This document shows positions 47,048 through 54,711 of a DNA stretch of 64,000 nt, in pieces. How positions within the stretch are numbered: the first letter of the stretch is position 1; the number at the start of each line of letters is the position of its first letter. This DNA is from Bifidobacterium simiiventris (GTDB lineage Bacteria; Actinomycetota; Actinomycetes; Actinomycetales; Bifidobacteriaceae), in the NCBI RefSeq assembly GCF_019331715.1, contig NZ_JAHBBG010000009.1:33907-97906 (forward strand). Direction: 5' to 3'. The notes below the pieces were generated by a model that saw only the letters and a list, made by a program, of their open reading frames with translations, had not been told where the DNA came from and did not search any database. The position numbers were made by a program, and so were the translations under genes.

Positions 47048-48286
47048 ATGACGGACGATCAGGTACCGTGGGACAATGCCGCGGACGCCGTCGATGATGT
47101 ACGTCGTCGGCACGGAATCGATGATGCCGGGACCGATGCACTCTCCGGTGATGTTTCCGCAGATGACGTCGATATCGTTCGTCCGCACGGTCTGTATGTC
47201 GTCGGAGATGACGGTGCCGGCCATGCCGACGTGCCGGCCGCCGATGATGACGGCGCCTATGCCGCGGATGATGATCTGCCAGAGGCGGTTTCCGAGGAAA
47301 TCGGCCGCCGGATGCGCATGCCGCGTTGGCTGGTGCTGCTGATCGCCGTAATCGTGCTCGCAGCCGGCGCCGGAGGATTCCTGTTCCACCGCGCGCGGCA
47401 GGGCGGTTCCGCGGTCAACTGTTCGGCCCACGACGGCATCGACTACTGTTACGGCGGATTCACCCCGCTCGAGCCGTCCGGCGAACGCCTCGACATGGGC
47501 GACGCTTCCGACTATTTCGCCAAGGCCGTCCGCCCGGTGTATCCGGCCGTCGACGCCGTACGCATGGCAACGTTGTCGGGCGACCTTACGGTCGTCCATA
47601 ATGCGGCCAAAACGGCCCGCGATACGGCCTTGCAAGCCGCGCATACGTTAGCGGCACGCACGTGGCCGGAACGGCTCGACAAGCCGATCCGCGTCGCGAT
47701 TATCGAATATCAGCATCGCGCATCCGTCTACGGCAACATCATCACGAACACCAACTGGCAGGCTATCGAAGACCTGCTGTTCGGTACGCTGTCGGCCGCG
47801 CGCACTGCCTCCGACGTACAGCGGATCATCCGCACGACACTGGAACTCGACGCCGAGCCCGAGCCGGACATACCGTTCGACATCACCGATGCCAAGGACG
47901 CGGGCAACTGCGACCAGCTTGCGTTCATCGACGGCGAAGAGCGCACCGTGACCCGCCGATGCGTCGCGATCTCCGTCACCAGTCACGTGCCGGCGGACGT
48001 GCCATATCTGGCGTTGCGGCTCAACTTGCTCGACCAGAACGGCACGATCGTTGCCACCGACCTGCTTGCCAGCACCATGGCCGACGTCGACAACCCGAAC
48101 TATATCCACGATGGCGGCAAGGTCACGCTCACGGTCGGCATCAACTCGAAACTCGTGCGATCCGGCTACCGGCTTACGGCATCCAGCTGGTCGGTGCATA
48201 CGGCCGGCGACCTCATCGTCGGCGACGACTACACGGCCGGGCAGTCGGCTGCGGTCACGGCGTTGAACGAGTTCCGCATCGCGTAA
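47048..48286 (+). CDS. Membrane-anchored protein of unknown function, paralogue 1
   Basis: A 412-residue protein starting after AAGGGGAGTGCG. Residues 1-85 are highly acidic (many Asp/Ala) and probably cytoplasmic. MRMPRWLVLLIAVIVLAAGA (about residues 88-107) is a single membrane helix. The remaining 300 residues would be outside the cell and contain five Cys. The ectodomain has a helical part (GDASDYFAKAVRPVYPAVDA; LAARTWPERLDKPI), then a beta-rich part (VTSHVPADVPYLALRLNLLD; GGKVTLTVGIN). The neighbouring gene has the same plan and recognisable similarity. I do not recognise the family. Confidence 0.8.
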   Translation: MTDDQVPWDNAADAVDDVRRRHGIDDAGTDALSGDVSADDVDIVRPHGLYVVGDDGAGHADVPAADDDGAYAADDDLPEAVSEEIGRRMRMPRWLVLLIAVIVLAAGAGGFLFHRARQGGSAVNCSAHDGIDYCYGGFTPLEPSGERLDMGDASDYFAKAVRPVYPAVDAVRMATLSGDLTVVHNAAKTARDTALQAAHTLAARTWPERLDKPIRVAIIEYQHRASVYGNIITNTNWQAIEDLLFGTLSAARTASDVQRIIRTTLELDAEPEPDIPFDITDAKDAGNCDQLAFIDGEERTVTRRCVAISVTSHVPADVPYLALRLNLLDQNGTIVATDLLASTMADVDNPNYIHDGGKVTLTVGINSKLVRSGYRLTASSWSVHTAGDLIVGDDYTAGQSAAVTALNEFRIA

Positions 48287-48300
48287 GGAGACGGTCCACG

Positions 48301-49470
48301 ATGAGCGACATGCCACAGTCCGGTAACGTGAACGACGATCTGCAAGTCGACGCCAACGATCGCAAGGCAAGGCATCAGGCCGGTCGTGACCGCAGATCGC
48401 ATGCCAATGCCAACGATCGCATCCCGCCTGACATCCTCGCGCAGATCCCCTCGTGGAAGCCGACCATCTGGACGTTCCTCGTGCCGGCCGTTCTCGCCGT
48501 CACGGCGGCGATCGGCGGCTACCTGCTCGGCGGCGTGCAGGCGATCAGCTCCGACGTATGCCTGTACGACGCGATATACCAGGTGAACGGCCGGACTCCG
48601 GCATACGTCGACTATCCGCAGTACGACGGGCCGCAGCTCACCGGACGGAAGGCCGCAACCTACTATGCCAAGGCGGTCGCCGCATCATGGCAGCCCGTGC
48701 AAGACGCACTGCCAACGTTCGCCGGCAACGATCTCGCCGCCATCCACGAACAGGCCGGCACTGTCGCGAAGGCGCTGCACCGCACCTACGCGATGCTGCT
48801 TGAGCGCACCTGGCCCGACAGCGTCACCGACGCACTGGACGACGTCGTCAAACAGTACGGCAACCTCGAACAATCGGCACGATACACGGCCTCATCCATC
48901 GACGTCACCGACGCGCACATGCTGCTGAGCGACCTGATCTCCTTCTCCAACCATACCGACGCCGCGCTGCGCGACGATCTCGGACTGCCGGCCGGCGAAC
49001 CGTTCACACCGCCGTACGACATCGTCGCCGTCACCGACCAAGGCATCTACGACGCGGCCGCCAACGGCGACGACCGCACGATCAACGACGGCCAGCACAT
49101 CGTCGACGTGACCGTGCGCAGCCGCATACCCGGCACCGTGACCTCGATCAGCCTCGAACTCGCCGTATATTCCGCGATCGGACGCAATGTCGGCACCGCA
49201 AACGGCGGCGTGGACGGCATCGCGCTCGCGCAGGGGCAGTCGGTCGTCGTGTCGGTGCCGATCGACCCCGACCTCGCGACGAGCGGCGCGTCGCTGTCGT
49301 TGCGGACGCTGTGGACGCATAGCGGACGTTCGTCCGTCACGATCAGTCTGGACGGCGCGGACGGCAGCGACGCGGCGGGCGATGACAGCGACACGACAGA
49401 TGGCGCCGGCACATCGGCCGGCGACCCGCTCGGACGACCCGGCGCACTCGCCGACTTCCGACTGCGGTAG
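48301..49470 (+). CDS. Membrane-anchored protein of unknown function, paralogue 2
   Basis: A 389-residue protein that starts 14 bp after paralogue 1; AAGGAGACGG precedes the ATG, so the two form an operon. It has a polar cytoplasmic N-terminus rich in Asn/Asp/Arg, one helix (IWTFLVPAVLAVTAAIGGYL, about residues 57-76) and an ectodomain with a helical half and a beta half. RKAATYYAKAVAASWQPVQD and AMLLERTWPDSVTDALDDVV align with YFAKAVRPVYPAVDA and LAARTWPERLDKPI in paralogue 1. The tail (DGSDAAGDDSDTTDGAGTSA) is low complexity. The function is unknown; a paired cell-surface or sensory role is only a guess. Confidence 0.8.
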   Translation: MSDMPQSGNVNDDLQVDANDRKARHQAGRDRRSHANANDRIPPDILAQIPSWKPTIWTFLVPAVLAVTAAIGGYLLGGVQAISSDVCLYDAIYQVNGRTPAYVDYPQYDGPQLTGRKAATYYAKAVAASWQPVQDALPTFAGNDLAAIHEQAGTVAKALHRTYAMLLERTWPDSVTDALDDVVKQYGNLEQSARYTASSIDVTDAHMLLSDLISFSNHTDAALRDDLGLPAGEPFTPPYDIVAVTDQGIYDAAANGDDRTINDGQHIVDVTVRSRIPGTVTSISLELAVYSAIGRNVGTANGGVDGIALAQGQSVVVSVPIDPDLATSGASLSLRTLWTHSGRSSVTISLDGADGSDAAGDDSDTTDGAGTSAGDPLGRPGALADFRLR

Positions 49471-49493
49471 ACGATCTGAGTGACGGCAAAGCG

Positions 49494-49517
49494 CTCGCCG
49501 AAGGACCTTTCGGCGAG
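49494..49517 (+). terminator. Stem-loop after the twin membrane-protein genes
   Basis: CTCGCCGAA and TTCGGCGAG form a 9-bp stem around GGACCT. No T run follows. Confidence 0.55.
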
Positions 49518-49604
49518 AGGAAACCGCCATGCGCGAACGATCGTAGGTAACGCGGGCTGAGTATCCTTGGAAGTCGGGAGTAATCAATGAAGCAAGGAGG
49601 CAGC

Positions 49605-50507
49605 ATGGTAACGACCTACCAGACCGATTATCCGATGGCGGCCAAGGTCTACTTCACGCGCGACATCAGCCCGGCCGGACTGATGCGGGCCTACGAGGCG
49701 CTGAACGCCCGCCCGCAGGGCAAGGTCGCGGTCAAGCTCAGCTCCGGCGAAGGCGGCAACAAACACTACCTGCAACCGGCGCTCATCGCCGATCTCGTAC
49801 ACGAGCTCGACGGCACGATCGTCGAATGCAACACCGCGTACCCGGGCACGCGCGACACCAGCGAACACCACTGGAAGACGATCCGCGAGCACGGCTTCAC
49901 CGACATCGCGCCGTGCGACATTCAGGACGAGGACGGCGAGATCACGATCCCGGTCGAAGGCGGCACACGCATCACCGGCGACATCGTCGGCTCGCACTTC
50001 CCGAACTACGACTACTACGCCGTGCTCTCGCATTTCAAGGGGCACGTGATGGGCGGTTTCGGCGGCGCGCTCAAGAACATCTCGATCGGCATGGCCTCGT
50101 CGAACGGCAAGCGCAGGCTGCATTCCGGCGGCGACAAGATCCTCGACAACCCGTTCAGCGGCGAGCAGGACGCGTTCCTCGAGGCGATGGCCGAGGCCGC
50201 GACCGCCGTGTTCAACGCGCTCAAGGGCAACATGCTGTTCATCAACGTGATGAACAACCTCTCGGTCGACTGCGACTGCGACGGCAACCCGCATGCGCCG
50301 TGCATGCACGACATCGGCATCTTCTCGTCGCTCGACCCGGTGGCCGTCGACCAGGCGTGCGTCGACCGGATCTACACGTCCGATGAGGACAATTCCGCGA
50401 TGATCGAGCGCATCGAATCGCGCCACGGCATCCACACCATCGAACACGCGGTCGAGATGGGCCTCGGCAGCCGCGAATACCAACTCGTCGACCTCGACCA
50501 GCGGTGA
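49605..50507 (+). CDS. DUF362 domain protein
   Basis: A protein of about 300 residues. AKVYFTRDISPAGL begins the domain; KVAVKLSSGEGGNKHYLQPA, HFKGHVMGGFGGALKNISIG and the Cys motif DCDCDGNPHAPCMHDIGIFS are diagnostic of DUF362. Many homologues carry a ferredoxin-like 4Fe-4S domain; none is present here, but the Cys cluster near residue 220 could hold a cofactor. Starts are ambiguous: the ATG at 49605 has AAGGAGG four bases upstream, while the ATG at 49587 has GGGAG. It begins a three-gene cassette with an ECF S component and DUF1893. No function is known for DUF362. Confidence 0.88.
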   Translation: MVTTYQTDYPMAAKVYFTRDISPAGLMRAYEALNARPQGKVAVKLSSGEGGNKHYLQPALIADLVHELDGTIVECNTAYPGTRDTSEHHWKTIREHGFTDIAPCDIQDEDGEITIPVEGGTRITGDIVGSHFPNYDYYAVLSHFKGHVMGGFGGALKNISIGMASSNGKRRLHSGGDKILDNPFSGEQDAFLEAMAEAATAVFNALKGNMLFINVMNNLSVDCDCDGNPHAPCMHDIGIFSSLDPVAVDQACVDRIYTSDEDNSAMIERIESRHGIHTIEHAVEMGLGSREYQLVDLDQR

Positions 50508-50541
50508 GCCTGATCGTCATTCCGTTGAAAAGGAGTTTGTG

Positions 50542-51144
50542 ATGCAACCAATCGAAACCACTGAAACCGTGCGCAGCCGTTCGTTCACGGCCACGCTGCC
50601 GTCGGTGACATTCCAGACCGCCGCCGCGGTCATCGCCGTGGTCGCTGCCGTCGCCTTGCCGCAGGTGTTCCACGTCGCAGGCGCGGCGCTTGGCCTCGGC
50701 ACGATGGTCGGCCAGACCCTGCTGCCGATGCACCTGCCGGTTCTGCTCGTCGGCCTGTTGGCCGGTCCGTTCGCGGGACTGGCGACCGGCGCGCTTGCCC
50801 CGATTGTCAGCTTCCTGCTGACCGGCATGCCGATGGTCCCGATGGTGCCGTTCATGGTGATCGAACTCGCCGCGTACGGTCTGTTCGCCGGACTCCTGCG
50901 CGGTGTGCGTCTGCCGGCCGCCGTGCCATCGCCGCTTGGCTGGCTCGTCAAGCTGGTCGGCGCACAGGTCGCAGGCCGTATCGTCGACGCGCTCGCGATC
51001 GCCGTGGCCGTGTCGCTGCTCGGCAACACGACGATGACCGTCGCGTCCGTTGCCGCCGCGGTCGTGACCGGACTGCCGGGACTCGTGCTGCAGTGGGTGC
51101 TTGTGCCCGTGATCATGGCCGCCGTGGATCGCCGCCGCGACTGA
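50542..51144 (+). CDS. ECF-type transporter substrate-binding (S) component
   Basis: A 200-residue membrane protein with about six hydrophobic segments: VTFQTAAAVIAVVAAVALPQ, LGLGTMVGQTLLPMHLPVLL, LAGPFAGLATGALAPIVSF, MVPMVPFMVIELAAYGLFAG and two more. Size and the small-residue-rich helices fit S components of energy-coupling-factor transporters, which capture vitamins or other trace nutrients and share the EcfAA'T module. No ecf genes are in this window, so it would be a group II (solitary) S component. The start ATG at 50542 follows AAAAGGAG; a GTG at 50539 is also possible. It lies 34 bp after the DUF362 gene. Confidence 0.82.
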   Translation: MQPIETTETVRSRSFTATLPSVTFQTAAAVIAVVAAVALPQVFHVAGAALGLGTMVGQTLLPMHLPVLLVGLLAGPFAGLATGALAPIVSFLLTGMPMVPMVPFMVIELAAYGLFAGLLRGVRLPAAVPSPLGWLVKLVGAQVAGRIVDALAIAVAVSLLGNTTMTVASVAAAVVTGLPGLVLQWVLVPVIMAAVDRRRD

Positions 51145-51165
51145 CAGCCGCATAACGGATGCCGA

Positions 51166-51194
51166 GATGACCCCTCGCTGCACGAGGGGTCATC
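51166..51194 (+). terminator. Hairpin between the S component and DUF1893 genes
   Basis: GATGACCCCTCG and CGAGGGGTCATC form a perfect 12-bp stem with a 5-base loop. There is no T run, and it ends 18 bp before the DUF1893 start, so it may attenuate or process the transcript rather than end it. Confidence 0.6.
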
Positions 51195-51211
51195 GTATGA
51201 GAGGAGACATG

Positions 51212-51673
51212 ATGACCGATTCGTCCGCAACAGCCGACCTCGACCGTGCGAAGACCGTGTTGCTGGCCGATGACTCGCTCGGCTGCGCGGCATGCCGCAC
51301 CGACGGTGAGACCGGACGGTCGACGATCCTGACCGGCACGGGCCGCGGCGTGCGCCCGCTGCTGCAATGGCTGGCGGTCGGGCAGCGGTTGGACGGATTC
51401 GCGGCCGCCGATCGCGTGGTCGGCAAAGGCGCGGCGCTGCTGTACGCTCGGCTCGGAGTGCGCGCCGTCTACGCGCAGACCGTGAGCGAAGCCGGCCTGG
51501 CAGCATTGCGGGCCAACGGCATCGAGGCCGGCTACGGCACACTCGTGCCGCGCATCCTCGACCGCGCCAAAACCGGCCTGTGCCCGATCGAACAGTCCGT
51601 CGTCGCCATCAACGATCCAGCCGCCGCCGAACCTGCCATACGCGCAGCCGTCGCCGAGCTCATGCATCGATAG
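51212..51673 (+). CDS. DUF1893 domain protein
   Basis: A 153-residue protein. LDRAKTVLLADDSLGCAACR, RPLLQWLAVGQRLDGFAAAD and RVVGKGAALLYARLGVRAVYAQTVSEAGL match DUF1893, placed in the cytidine-deaminase-like superfamily. The loss of a full HxE...PCxxC zinc site (only CAAC is seen here) argues against an ordinary deaminase. GGAG lies 5 bases before the ATG at 51212; the ATG at 51209 is the alternative. It ends the DUF362 / S component cassette; the repeated linkage of such genes would suggest uptake and modification of one small compound. Confidence 0.82.
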   Translation: MTDSSATADLDRAKTVLLADDSLGCAACRTDGETGRSTILTGTGRGVRPLLQWLAVGQRLDGFAAADRVVGKGAALLYARLGVRAVYAQTVSEAGLAALRANGIEAGYGTLVPRILDRAKTGLCPIEQSVVAINDPAAAEPAIRAAVAELMHR

Positions 51674-51970
51674 TCAGTCGATAATCGTCGACAATCGTGT
51701 CCTGACTTGGGCGTAGACTGAGCGATTGCTGTGTCGAGAGGCGGGTCGCCGCATAAACCGGTCTCTCCAAGGGTCCAGCCGGACGGCCGCAAGCGAAAGC
51801 CGAGGCCAGTCTTCCGGCGGATTGACAGGCTTCCCGAGGGCAAACCCGAAGGAGAAACGATTCGGTCGCCGATCGCAGGCGGACGGGGCACGCAAGGCCG
51901 TGTTCGCCCGCACAACACGCGAGGCAGACCCTGACTGTGGCTGATATGCGGCAGCGACTAAGGAATGAAC
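51674..51970 (+). other. Long non-coding leader before rplS
   Basis: Nearly 300 bp without a credible gene. It is G/A-rich on the plus strand with many short complementary segments, for example GAGAGGCGGG against the later CCGGTCTCTC, and GCCGGACGGC, suggesting a folded 5' leader. A TAGACT at about 51713 could be a -10 box, giving a leader of about 240 nt. It does not match a leader that I can name with confidence. Confidence 0.45.
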
Positions 51971-52336
51971 ATGGCTAACGCTATTGACGCTTTCGACGCC
52001 AAGCACATGAAGCCGGCCGAGGAGATCCCGGCCTTCCGTCCCGGCGACACCGTCGACGTGAACGTGAAGATCAAGGAAGGCAACAACTCCCGTATCCAGA
52101 CCTTCACTGGCGTGGTGATCGCCCGTCACGGTGCTGGCGTGCACGAGACCTTCGTCGTGCGCAAGATCAGCTTCGGCACCGGTGTGGAGCGCCGCTTCCC
52201 GGTGCACTCCCCGTCCATCGACTCCATCAAGCTGGTTCGTCGTGGTCGTGTGCGTCGCGCCAAGCTGTACTACCTGCGCTCCCTGCGCGGCAAGGCCGCT
52301 CGTATCGTCGAGCGCCGCGACAACTCCGCCAAGTGA
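51971..52336 (+). CDS. rplS: 50S ribosomal protein L19
   Basis: A 121-residue protein at the 30S-50S interface. [40 protein letters not shown] and [20 protein letters not shown] are diagnostic. Two ATGs are close (51965 and 51971); the second has AAGGA at the right distance. lepB and rnhB follow in the same direction, as in many actinobacteria. Confidence 0.97.
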   Translation: MANAIDAFDAKHMKPAEEIPAFRPGDTVDVNVKIKEGNNSRIQTFTGVVIARHGAGVHETFVVRKISFGTGVERRFPVHSPSIDSIKLVRRGRVRRAKLYYLRSLRGKAARIVERRDNSAK

Positions 52337-52361
52337 GTCTGATCGCATAAGACAGCACCTG

Positions 52362-52392
52362 CAGCCCGGTACCGTTCGTCGGTGCCGGGCTG
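52362..52392 (+). terminator. Terminator of rplS
   Basis: CAGCCCGGTACC and GGTGCCGGGCTG pair over 12 bp (one G-T pair) around GTTCGTC; the following TCGTGTATT is only weakly T-rich. Confidence 0.75.
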
Positions 52393-52470
52393 TCGTGTAT
52401 TCGTCGCCTACAATAACCACGAGATACGCCGCGAACGATGACGAACGACCCGGCAAGGAGGACCCGCCGC

Positions 52471-53190
52471 ATGCAGTCGAACGACCAACACACGCTGATG
52501 GTGGCCGACCACGGCATCGATCCCGCGCCCATGCCCGATCCCGGCAACGGCATCGCCCATGGAGCCGTAAACGCCGATCGTGCCGCCCGCAACGCGTTCT
52601 GGCATGACATCATCGTCTGGTGCGGCATCCCCATCCTCATCGTACTGTTCGTGCGCATCTTCCTGATCGGCTGCTACGTCATCCCCTCCGGCTCGATGCT
52701 GAACACCATCGCGCCCGGCGACAAAGTGGTCACCGTCAAAACCGCGCCGTGGTACTCCCAACTCGAACGCGGCGACATCGTCGTGTTCAAAGACCCCGCG
52801 AACTGGCTGCCGAACGAGGAGAGCCGCGGACTCGGCGGCGACTATCTCATCAAACGGCTCATCGGCCTGCCCGGCGACGTGGTCGAATGCGCCGGCAAAG
52901 GCCAGCCGATCACCGTCAACGGCACGCCGATCGACGAAAGCGCGTACCTGCGCGCCGGCGTCGACCCGAGCGCGTTCCCGTTCCGCGTCGAAGTGACCGC
53001 CGGCCACGCGTTCGTCATGGGCGACAACCGCGCCAACTCCGCCGACTCCCGCTACCATCAGGACGACGGCGAACACGGCCTTGTGCCCATCGACGACATC
53101 GTCGGCGTCGCCTTCGCCCGCTACTGGCCGATCACCCGCATCAGCACGCTCGACTCCCATCACGACGTGTTCGCGGGCGTGTCTCGATGA
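52471..53190 (+). CDS. lepB: Signal peptidase I
   Basis: A 239-residue membrane serine protease that removes signal peptides. A cytoplasmic lead of about 45 residues precedes one helix (IIVWCGIPILIVLFVRIFLI). The catalytic Ser75 is in YVIPSGSML and the general-base Lys128 is in YLIKRLIGLPGDVV. Box E appears as FVMGDNRANSADSR. The start at 52471 is fixed by AAGGAGG seven bases upstream; the in-frame ATG at 52438 has none. Confidence 0.95.
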   Translation: MQSNDQHTLMVADHGIDPAPMPDPGNGIAHGAVNADRAARNAFWHDIIVWCGIPILIVLFVRIFLIGCYVIPSGSMLNTIAPGDKVVTVKTAPWYSQLERGDIVVFKDPANWLPNEESRGLGGDYLIKRLIGLPGDVVECAGKGQPITVNGTPIDESAYLRAGVDPSAFPFRVEVTAGHAFVMGDNRANSADSRYHQDDGEHGLVPIDDIVGVAFARYWPITRISTLDSHHDVFAGVSR

Positions 53191-53241
53191 CCGACTTGTG
53201 ACGGATTGCGGGTTGCTGAGCAGCGGATAAAGACGATCTGT

Positions 53242-53320
53242 ACCTGATTATGTGACAGTTAGTCCCGAAACTCCACCTGATTATGTGATGGTCGGTACCG
53301 AAACTCCACCTGATTATGTA
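53242..53320. repeat. Tandem repeat, 33-bp unit, 2.4 copies
   Basis: Units start at 53242, 53275 and 53308 with ACCTGATTATGT and end CCGAAACTCC; the two complete units differ at five positions. The last, partial copy ends 25 bp before rnhB. The locally AT-rich motif and spacing recall multiple transposase- or regulator-binding sites. Confidence 0.8.
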
Positions 53321-53345
53321 GATTGATCGACGGAAAGGAATGACG

Positions 53346-54059
53346 ATGGCGATCACCGAAGTGCCTACGCTTGAGCTGGAACGTGAACTGGCCGCGCAGG
53401 GGGCCGATCTGATCATCGGATTCGACGAGGTCGGCCGCGGCGCGCTCGCCGGCCCGGTCATGGTGGGTGCGGCCGCGATCTGGGCGAAGGATCTGCCGAC
53501 GCTGGATGTGCCGGACGGCGTCGCCGATTCCAAAATGCTCACCGAACACCGCCGCGAGACGATCGTCGACTCGCTCAAGTCGTGGTGCGCGGCATACGCG
53601 ATCGGTCAGGCCAGCAACCGCGAGATCGACGAGTGGGGCATCGGCTATGCGCTCGGCGTCGCTGCGCTGCGGGCCATCGACGATCTCGAACAGACGCTTG
53701 GTATCGGCATCGCCGGACGTCCCGGTAACGAACTGCCGGTCGCGGTCGCCGGCATCCTCGACGGTCCGTACGACTACATCACCAAGGCACTCGGCACGTT
53801 CGACGCGCCCGCCGTGCCGGTTCCCGCGACGATCACGACCAAGGTCAAGGGCGACCGTCATTGCGCCACCGTCGCGACCGCCGCGGTCATCGCCAAGGTC
53901 ACGCGTGACCGGCTCATGGTCGATCTCGCGCACGGCGACCCGCAGTACGCGCCGTACGCGTGGGACCACAACAAGGGGTACGGTTCCGCTGCGCACCGTG
54001 CCGCCATCGCGCAGTACGGTCCGTCCGATCTGCATCGCGTCAGCTGGAACCTTGCGTGA
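53346..54059 (+). CDS. rnhB: Ribonuclease HII
   Basis: A 237-residue enzyme that removes ribonucleotides and RNA from RNA-DNA hybrids. The catalytic motif is IIGFDEVGRGALAGPVMVGA with Asp-Glu. The other acidic residues are in VAGILDGPYDYI and AVIAKVTRDRLM, followed by YAWDHNKGYGSAAHRAAI. The start is the ATG at 53346, six bases after AAAGGA, in preference to 53340. Confidence 0.95.
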   Translation: MAITEVPTLELERELAAQGADLIIGFDEVGRGALAGPVMVGAAAIWAKDLPTLDVPDGVADSKMLTEHRRETIVDSLKSWCAAYAIGQASNREIDEWGIGYALGVAALRAIDDLEQTLGIGIAGRPGNELPVAVAGILDGPYDYITKALGTFDAPAVPVPATITTKVKGDRHCATVATAAVIAKVTRDRLMVDLAHGDPQYAPYAWDHNKGYGSAAHRAAIAQYGPSDLHRVSWNLA

Positions 54060-54067
54060 TCGGGTGG

Positions 54068-54096
54068 AAAGATTGCTCCGCTCGGTCGAAATGACA
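54068..54096. repeat. Truncated family A repeat arm after rnhB
   Basis: The end CTCCGCTCGGTCGAAATGACA matches the right arm of the palindrome at 11931-11967 apart from an internal 8-bp deletion. The matching left arm is absent. Confidence 0.7.
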
Positions 54097-54110
54097 TGGG
54101 AGTGGTGTCT

Positions 54111-54239
54111 CGACTAGTATTTTGTCGGACCTGAGCTGACGCGTCTTTATTCTCGGCCTCCTCGGCTGAGGACGCTGTCGGCGAAGCCGACTGGGGGAGC
54201 GTCAAACCCATCACATTCAGTCCGCCACAGTACTAGTCG
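54111..54239. mobile_element. Miniature inverted-repeat element, short copy
   Basis: A 129-bp element. The left end is CGACTAGTATTTTGTCGGAC and the inverted right end agrees with it at 17 of 20 positions. The centre contains a family B core (GAGGACGCTGTCGGCGAAGC followed by CGACTGGGGGAGCGTC). No coding capacity. A longer copy lies in opposite orientation at 54712-54935. Confidence 0.75.
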
Positions 54240-54711
54240 GTTGATGGTCGTTGGACTCGTGTATGGAAGTCGTTCCCTTCATGCCGTGGAAGGCGGGCTG
54301 GTCTTGTCACGCATGAGGATTGAGGGAGTGTTTAAGGCTGGTGTGGCATGATTTGTTGTCACATATCACGGGGATGGGCGATTTTCTGGGTTGTATGACA
54401 GCGAATATGTCACACAACCCAGAAAAGCCGGATTCCGAGCACAGCGTGACAATCGGACTATGCCCAAACCCTTGTAATACCAACCATTCTTGAGCAACGT
54501 ATCGCACGCAGCCATTGGCGACTTGTCACGCTTTGGCAGAATCCCCCGTTCTTGTCACGACATGGCACGATATCCAAACACACCCCATCATGTAATCGTG
54601 CACAACAGCAGAGCGTGACAAACACGAAGCCATGAACACCGCATAACCCCACAGCCCATCGAGGAATCCAGCATCAACCATGCCCCGAGGCATGCGTCAA
54701 CTATCCGCTGA
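54240..54711. other. AT-richer non-coding island with repeated TTGTCACG octamers
   Basis: About 470 bp bracketed by inverted miniature elements. TTGTCACG or its complement CGTGACAA occurs at 54304-54311, 54445-54452, 54533-54540, 54552-54559 and 54614-54621; related TGTCAC sites are at 54356-54362 and 54408-54413. The longest open frames are under 70 codons, lack ribosome-binding sites and resemble nothing. Its composition differs from both flanks. It could be a decayed insertion, a plasmid or phage control region, or a protein-binding array. Confidence 0.6.
54382..54426. other. 19-bp hairpin inside the island
   Basis: Arms 54382-54400 and 54408-54426 (TTTTCTGGGTTGT at the outer end) pair over 19 bp with one mismatch around GCGAATA. 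The inner arms contain the TGACA/TGTCA motif that recurs in the island. Confidence 0.75.

Noticed and set aside
53242..53320. Possible CRISPR array
   Set aside because: The 33-bp units are contiguous, so there are no unique spacers, and there are no cas genes in the window.
54303..54621. Chromosomal replication origin (DnaA boxes)
   Set aside because: The repeated octamer TTGTCACG differs from the DnaA box TTATCCACA, and no dnaA, dnaN or rpmH gene is near.
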